In this document: piece by piece, positions 4,360 to 6,223 of the stretch
Numbering within the stretch: position 1 is the first letter of the stretch
Layout of the letters: the number at the start of each line of letters is the position of its first letter
Position numbers and translations under genes: made by a program
NCBI GenBank assembly: GCA_002328565.1
Contig: DCUU01000008.1
Span: forward strand, 14,954 to 21,176
Length of the DNA: 6,223 nucleotides
DNA from: Candidatus Moranbacteria bacterium UBA2206
GTDB lineage: Bacteria > Patescibacteriota > Minisyncoccia > Moranbacterales > UBA2206
Direction of reading: 5' to 3'
Notes under the pieces: model-generated
Told to the model about the DNA's origin: nothing
What the model saw: the letters and a program-made list of their open reading frames with translations, nothing else
Databases searched by the model: none

Positions 4360-4944
4360 TTATCCCCCAAAAATAATCCTTCTCAATTCTTCCTTTTTCT
4401 TTTCATCAAATCTTGCGCGGAGCATAAGATTGACAAACTGAGGAGCGACCCAGAATTTTGGTTCATCCGTAAGAAGAAGAAATTCATCAAAAGTCACCAG
4501 CTTAGTTTCGATTCTTTCTCCTGCATCAAGATTGGGTTCTTGAATTTTCTTGCAATCTCTTGCGATAAAATAACAAATGTCATGCAAAATCTTTGCACTA
4601 ATTTTATGTTTCATAAATAAATTCCAATTATCAGATTGACAGCCCGTTTCTTCCAGGAGTTCACGCTTAGCTTCTTCGAATATATCATCCCCTTTGTCGG
4701 CTCGTCCGCTAACTAAGTTAATGTTTCCCTTACTATCGGGCTGATCTTGATTCTCAATTATAATTTTATCACCAACTGTTGCAATTATTTCAAGTGTTGG
4801 ATAGCGCCAAATTTTTTCAAAAGTTTCTGTTGTTCCGTCAAACATTTTTTGCTCCCATTGCCACACTTCAAAAATAACCCCTTTAAAAACACACTTCGCA
4901 TTGGTCGGCAAACCCTCTCTTGGTTTTATTTTTTCGGTTGTCAT
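4360..4944 (-). CDS. Nudix hydrolase, ADP-ribose pyrophosphatase-like, 194 aa
   Basis: The N-terminal half (WRYPTLEIIATVGDKIIIENQDQP, split about 47-70) looks like the beta-rich domain seen before the box in ADP-ribose pyrophosphatase-type enzymes. The box is at 80-102: G80-RADKG-D86-DIFEEAK-R94-E95-L-L-E98-E99-T-G101-C. All catalytic REUXEE residues are intact; the first box glutamate is Asp86, a conservative change. The C-terminal part is helical (FVNLMLRARFDEKKKEELRRI). The cytoplasmic reaction would be cleavage of a nucleoside diphosphate sugar or ADP-ribose to AMP or another NMP plus a sugar phosphate; exact substrate unknown. The start at 4944 lacks an SD; a 12-bp tandem duplication (4949-4972) lies just upstream. 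It stands alone between the tRNA operon terminator and the ncRNA promoter and is not adjacent to the other Nudix gene. Confidence 0.9.
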   Translation of the reverse strand: MTTEKIKPREGLPTNAKCVFKGVIFEVWQWEQKMFDGTTETFEKIWRYPTLEIIATVGDKIIIENQDQPDSKGNINLVSGRADKGDDIFEEAKRELLEETGCQSDNWNLFMKHKISAKILHDICYFIARDCKKIQEPNLDAGERIETKLVTFDEFLLLTDEPKFWVAPQFVNLMLRARFDEKKKEELRRIIFGG

Positions 4945-4948
4945 ATTT

Positions 4949-4972
4949 TATTACTTAACATATTACTTAACA
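4949..4972. repeat. Exact 12-bp tandem duplication in the Nudix gene leader
   Basis: TATTACTTAACA occurs twice head to tail (4949-4960 and 4961-4972), ending 5 nt before the start codon on the minus strand. It probably arose by slippage and pushes any upstream signal 12 nt away from the ATG. No SD is visible between it and the start. Confidence 0.85.
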
Positions 4973-5031
4973 CTCCCCTTTTTGTGCCTTTAGCCTAACA
5001 TTAAAGGATAAAATGTTCAAGATTAACCAAT

Positions 5032-5063
5032 AAAAAAACAGCTCGATAAATTGAACTGTTTTT
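5032..5063 (-). terminator. Intrinsic terminator of the tRNA operon
   Basis: On the minus strand CAGTTC (5058-5053) pairs with GAGCTG (5044-5039) around an 8-nt loop, extended by A-T pairs outward, and is followed by seven T residues (5038-5032). It begins 10 nt after the 3' end of tRNA-Asp and is well placed to end the tRNA-Met/endonuclease/tRNA-Asp transcript. The A-run on the other side makes it partly bidirectional. Confidence 0.85.
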
Positions 5064-5072
5064 AGACTTTTG

Positions 5073-5146
5073 CGGACTGGACGAGACTCGAACTCGCGAC
5101 CCCCGCCGTGACAGGGCGGTGCTCTAACCAACTGAGCTACCAGTCC
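5073..5146 (-). tRNA. tRNA-Asp (anticodon GTC)
   Basis: A complete cloverleaf of 74 nt: acceptor GGACTGG/CCAGTCC, D arm GCTC/GAGC, anticodon stem CCGCC/GGCGG with loop CTGTCAC (anticodon GTC), T arm GCGAG/CTCGT with TTCGAGT. The discriminator G73 is the known identity base for tRNA-Asp. The CCA end is not encoded (GCAAAA follows), so CCA must be added by nucleotidyltransferase. The stop codon of the upstream endonuclease ORF is made from T8-A9-G10 of this tRNA. Confidence 0.97.
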
Positions 5147-5808
5147 AATTTTAAATATTTTTCAAATACTTTCTTTTTTCTTAATAGAAATAACTCATCT
5201 TCTCTAGCATACATAAATTCATATAATTTCACACTGTCTCTCACAGAAAAGAAAAGTCTAAACGCCCCGTCATGATAACATAATGTTCCACCCACAATAC
5301 CAGCCAATGTTTTCAATTTACTATGCAATTCTATCAAAAATTCTTTGCTACCAGAAGTAAAGCCTGCTAATAACGTAATGCTTAATTTATTTTTTCTATC
5401 TGCTCTTATATAATTAGGTATGGATACATTTCCATCCCCATCAAAATATCCTCTAACAAAATGATTGAAATATTTTTTAGGAATTATTGGTAATTTTAGC
5501 GTATTGCTTTTTCTCGATGTCATACCTAATGCAATCAAATCCTCAAACATTTTCTTACTACCTATTTGCAAACGATAAGCCATTTTCCATTTTATATTAT
5601 TTTTTCTTTCTGTAATTTTATGATTAGAACCTAATAACTTCTTGATTTTCAATAAAATATCCTTATCAGTAATTTGAAATTCAATAAAATGTGCTCCTCT
5701 GTTATTCTTAATCATACATCCATCAGCTGCAAAAAATCCGAGCACGTATGCCATTCCAACTGTCCATTCTTTGAAAAAATTTTCGTTTTTTGTTTTATAT
5801 ATTGGCAT
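5137..5808 (-). CDS. Free-standing LAGLIDADG homing endonuclease, 223 aa, inside a tRNA operon
   Basis: A two-motif LAGLIDADG protein: motif 1 is AYVLGFFAADGCM (20-32, catalytic Asp29) and motif 2 is FVRGYFDGDGNV (117-128, catalytic Asp125). Both acidic residues are present and the reading frame is intact, so the enzyme is probably active as a monomer that cuts a long DNA site. The 223-aa length fits. It is not inside an intron or intein: the tRNAs on both sides are complete. The ATG lies 4 nt after the last base of tRNA-Met, with no SD, and the final codons run 10 nt into tRNA-Asp, the stop being its bases 8-10. The gene is strikingly AT-rich against the flanking tRNAs, in keeping with a mobile gene. 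Processing of the tRNAs would leave an almost leaderless, stopless message. Its target, perhaps the tRNA-Met/tRNA-Asp junction, is a guess. Confidence 0.93.
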   Translation of the reverse strand: MPIYKTKNENFFKEWTVGMAYVLGFFAADGCMIKNNRGAHFIEFQITDKDILLKIKKLLGSNHKITERKNNIKWKMAYRLQIGSKKMFEDLIALGMTSRKSNTLKLPIIPKKYFNHFVRGYFDGDGNVSIPNYIRADRKNKLSITLLAGFTSGSKEFLIELHSKLKTLAGIVGGTLCYHDGAFRLFFSVRDSVKLYEFMYAREDELFLLRKKKVFEKYLKLDW

Positions 5809-5812
5809 TTTG

Positions 5813-5886
5813 TAGCAGGGGTGAGACTCGAACTCACGACCTCAACGTTATGAGTGTTGTGCTCTAGCCAGCTGAGCTACCCTGCC
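5813..5886 (-). tRNA. Elongator tRNA-Met (anticodon CAT)
   Basis: A 74-nt cloverleaf: acceptor GGCAGGG/CCCTGCT (first pair G-T), D arm GCTC/GAGC, anticodon loop CTCATAA within stem CAACA/CGTTG, T arm GTGAG/CTCAC, discriminator A73. The anticodon arm GAGCACAACACTCATAA is very close to that of bacterial elongator tRNA-Met. The stem has one A31-C39 mismatch. A CAT anticodon can also mark tRNA-Ile2, but the body resembles elongator Met more. CCA is not encoded; CAAA follows and then the endonuclease ATG. Confidence 0.9.
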
Positions 5887-5893
5887 AAACTTG

Positions 5894-5967
5894 TTGCGGG
5901 GGTTGGATTCGAACCAACGACCTGGTGGTTATGAGCCACCCGAGCTACCAGACTGCTCTACCCCGCT
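5894..5967 (-). tRNA. Initiator tRNA-fMet (anticodon CAT)
   Basis: The body AGCGGGGTAGAGCAGTCTGG, then TAGCTC, anticodon loop CTCATAA and T arm GTTGG/CCAAC, is a typical bacterial initiator. The 1-72 position is unpaired (A1 opposite A72), the hallmark that permits formylation. The anticodon stem is GGTGG/CCACC, so the 29-41 pair is T-A and not the usual G-C of the three conserved G-C pairs. CCA is not encoded (ACAAG at the 3' end). It is the first gene of the operon, about 22 nt after the predicted start site, and tRNA-Met follows after 7 nt. Confidence 0.95.
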
Positions 5968-5995
5968 ATATATTTAAAATAAAACGCTATAAGTC

Positions 5996-6024
5996 ATTCT
6001 AACTAGATAAAGAACACCTGTCAA
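5996..6024 (-). promoter_or_regulatory. Near-consensus promoter of the tRNA operon
   Basis: On the minus strand a perfect TTGACA (6024-6019), a 17-nt spacer and TAGAAT (6001-5996, five of six). Initiation would be near 5989, about 22 nt before tRNA-fMet. It starts 8 nt after the stop codon of the upstream gene, so the tRNAs are a separate unit. This is the best -35/-10 pair in the window, as expected for stable RNA. Confidence 0.85.
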
Positions 6025-6032
6025 ACATTTTC

Positions 6033-6223
6033 TCACAGCACTTCAAAATATTTCAAAAAATTCTCGAAATATCCGATCGTTTCTTCGGCTTGCTCTTTGG
6101 TCAATTTGAAAGCTTCGTCGTGAATAATTTGATTACGAGTTTCGTGCGCTCTTTTCAATTCTTCAATGTTTTCAATTTGCCCAGGATTTATTTCAGCTAA
6201 ACGCTCCCCCATATTTTCTCCGG
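6033..6223 (-). CDS. C-terminal 62 aa of a protein with a HEPN-like RNxxxH motif (5' end outside window)
   Basis: The frame is open from the window edge to TGA at 6035-6033. It reads through GERLAEINPG, then ELKRAHETRNQIIHDEAFKL and TKEQAEETIGYFENFLKYFEVL. The RNQIIH hexamer (residues 29-34 of the visible part) fits the R-N-x3-H signature of HEPN-type helical proteins, where the Arg and His can form an RNase active site. In Patescibacteria I recall longer proteins ending with an HKVRNRIAHEG-like segment and a similar C-terminal helix; this may be one, but that rests on memory. An ATG at visible residue 4, preceded by GGAG 5 nt upstream, would allow a 59-aa protein, though the N-terminal continuation suggests a longer one. 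Function unknown. Confidence 0.65.
   Translation of the reverse strand, partial: GENMGERLAEINPGQIENIEELKRAHETRNQIIHDEAFKLTKEQAEETIGYFENFLKYFEVL

Noticed and set aside
4747..4998. Plus-strand open frame of 83 codons
   Set aside because: It is antisense to the intact Nudix gene and rich in Phe, Asn and Leu, as expected for the complement of an AT-rich gene.
5137..5886. Group I or tRNA intron carrying the endonuclease
   Set aside because: tRNA-Met and tRNA-Asp are each complete and uninterrupted, so the endonuclease lies between tRNAs and not within a split one.
1..6223. CRISPR array or other long repeat array
   Set aside because: No regularly spaced repeats of suitable length were found; the only tandem repeats are the 12-bp units at 2587-2610 and 4949-4972.

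Overview
The window most resembles a small-genome, AT-rich bacterium, probably a Patescibacteria/CPR lineage. This is inferred from the AT-rich sequence, near-minimal spacing between genes, tRNA genes without an encoded CCA, start codons mostly lacking Shine-Dalgarno (SD) sequences, and a gene set of small 'house-cleaning' enzymes. The initiator tRNA, promoters and terminators are bacterial. Taxonomy cannot be fixed from this sequence alone. All convincing protein and tRNA genes are on the minus strand, so the window reads from right (6223) to left (1).

Reading in the direction of transcription:
(1) 6223-6033: the 3' end of a protein with an RNxxxH HEPN-like motif.
(2) 6024-5032: a tRNA operon with a near-consensus promoter, tRNA-fMet, elongator tRNA-Met, a free-standing LAGLIDADG homing endonuclease gene wedged between tRNAs, tRNA-Asp, and a strong intrinsic terminator. 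The endonuclease ATG lies 4 nt after tRNA-Met, and its stop codon is made of U8-A9-G10 of tRNA-Asp.
(3) 4944-4360: a lone Nudix hydrolase.
(4) 4345-4134: no ORF, but an extended -10 promoter, about 170 nt of sequence and an intrinsic terminator, which together look like an orphan non-coding RNA.
(5) 4036-3830: a 68-residue Myb/SANT-like helix-turn-helix protein. A plus-strand promoter with a palindrome in its spacer and a hairpin terminator follow it; they could make a transcript of about 50 nt.
(6) 3724-3203: an ImmA/IrrE-type zinc metallopeptidase, then a terminator.
(7) 3099-820: a compact four-gene operon of a Nudix hydrolase, an S51 (PepE-like) peptidase, a YecM-like VOC protein and RdgB/HAM1 dITP/XTP pyrophosphatase. 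Two head-to-tail 12-bp palindromes lie between its first two genes.
(8) 667-34: a two-gene cassette (142-aa unknown protein, then a 52-aa single-pass membrane protein). Both starts have the same strong SD box, unlike the rest of the window, and a terminator closes the cassette.

The operon of block 7 reads as damage control: RdgB removes deaminated purine nucleotides, the Nudix enzyme probably removes other nucleoside diphosphate derivatives, and the S51 enzyme would cleave acidic dipeptides or related compounds. The unusual parts are the endonuclease gene inside a tRNA transcript, the two candidate small RNAs, the tandem palindrome and the SD-rich small-protein cassette.
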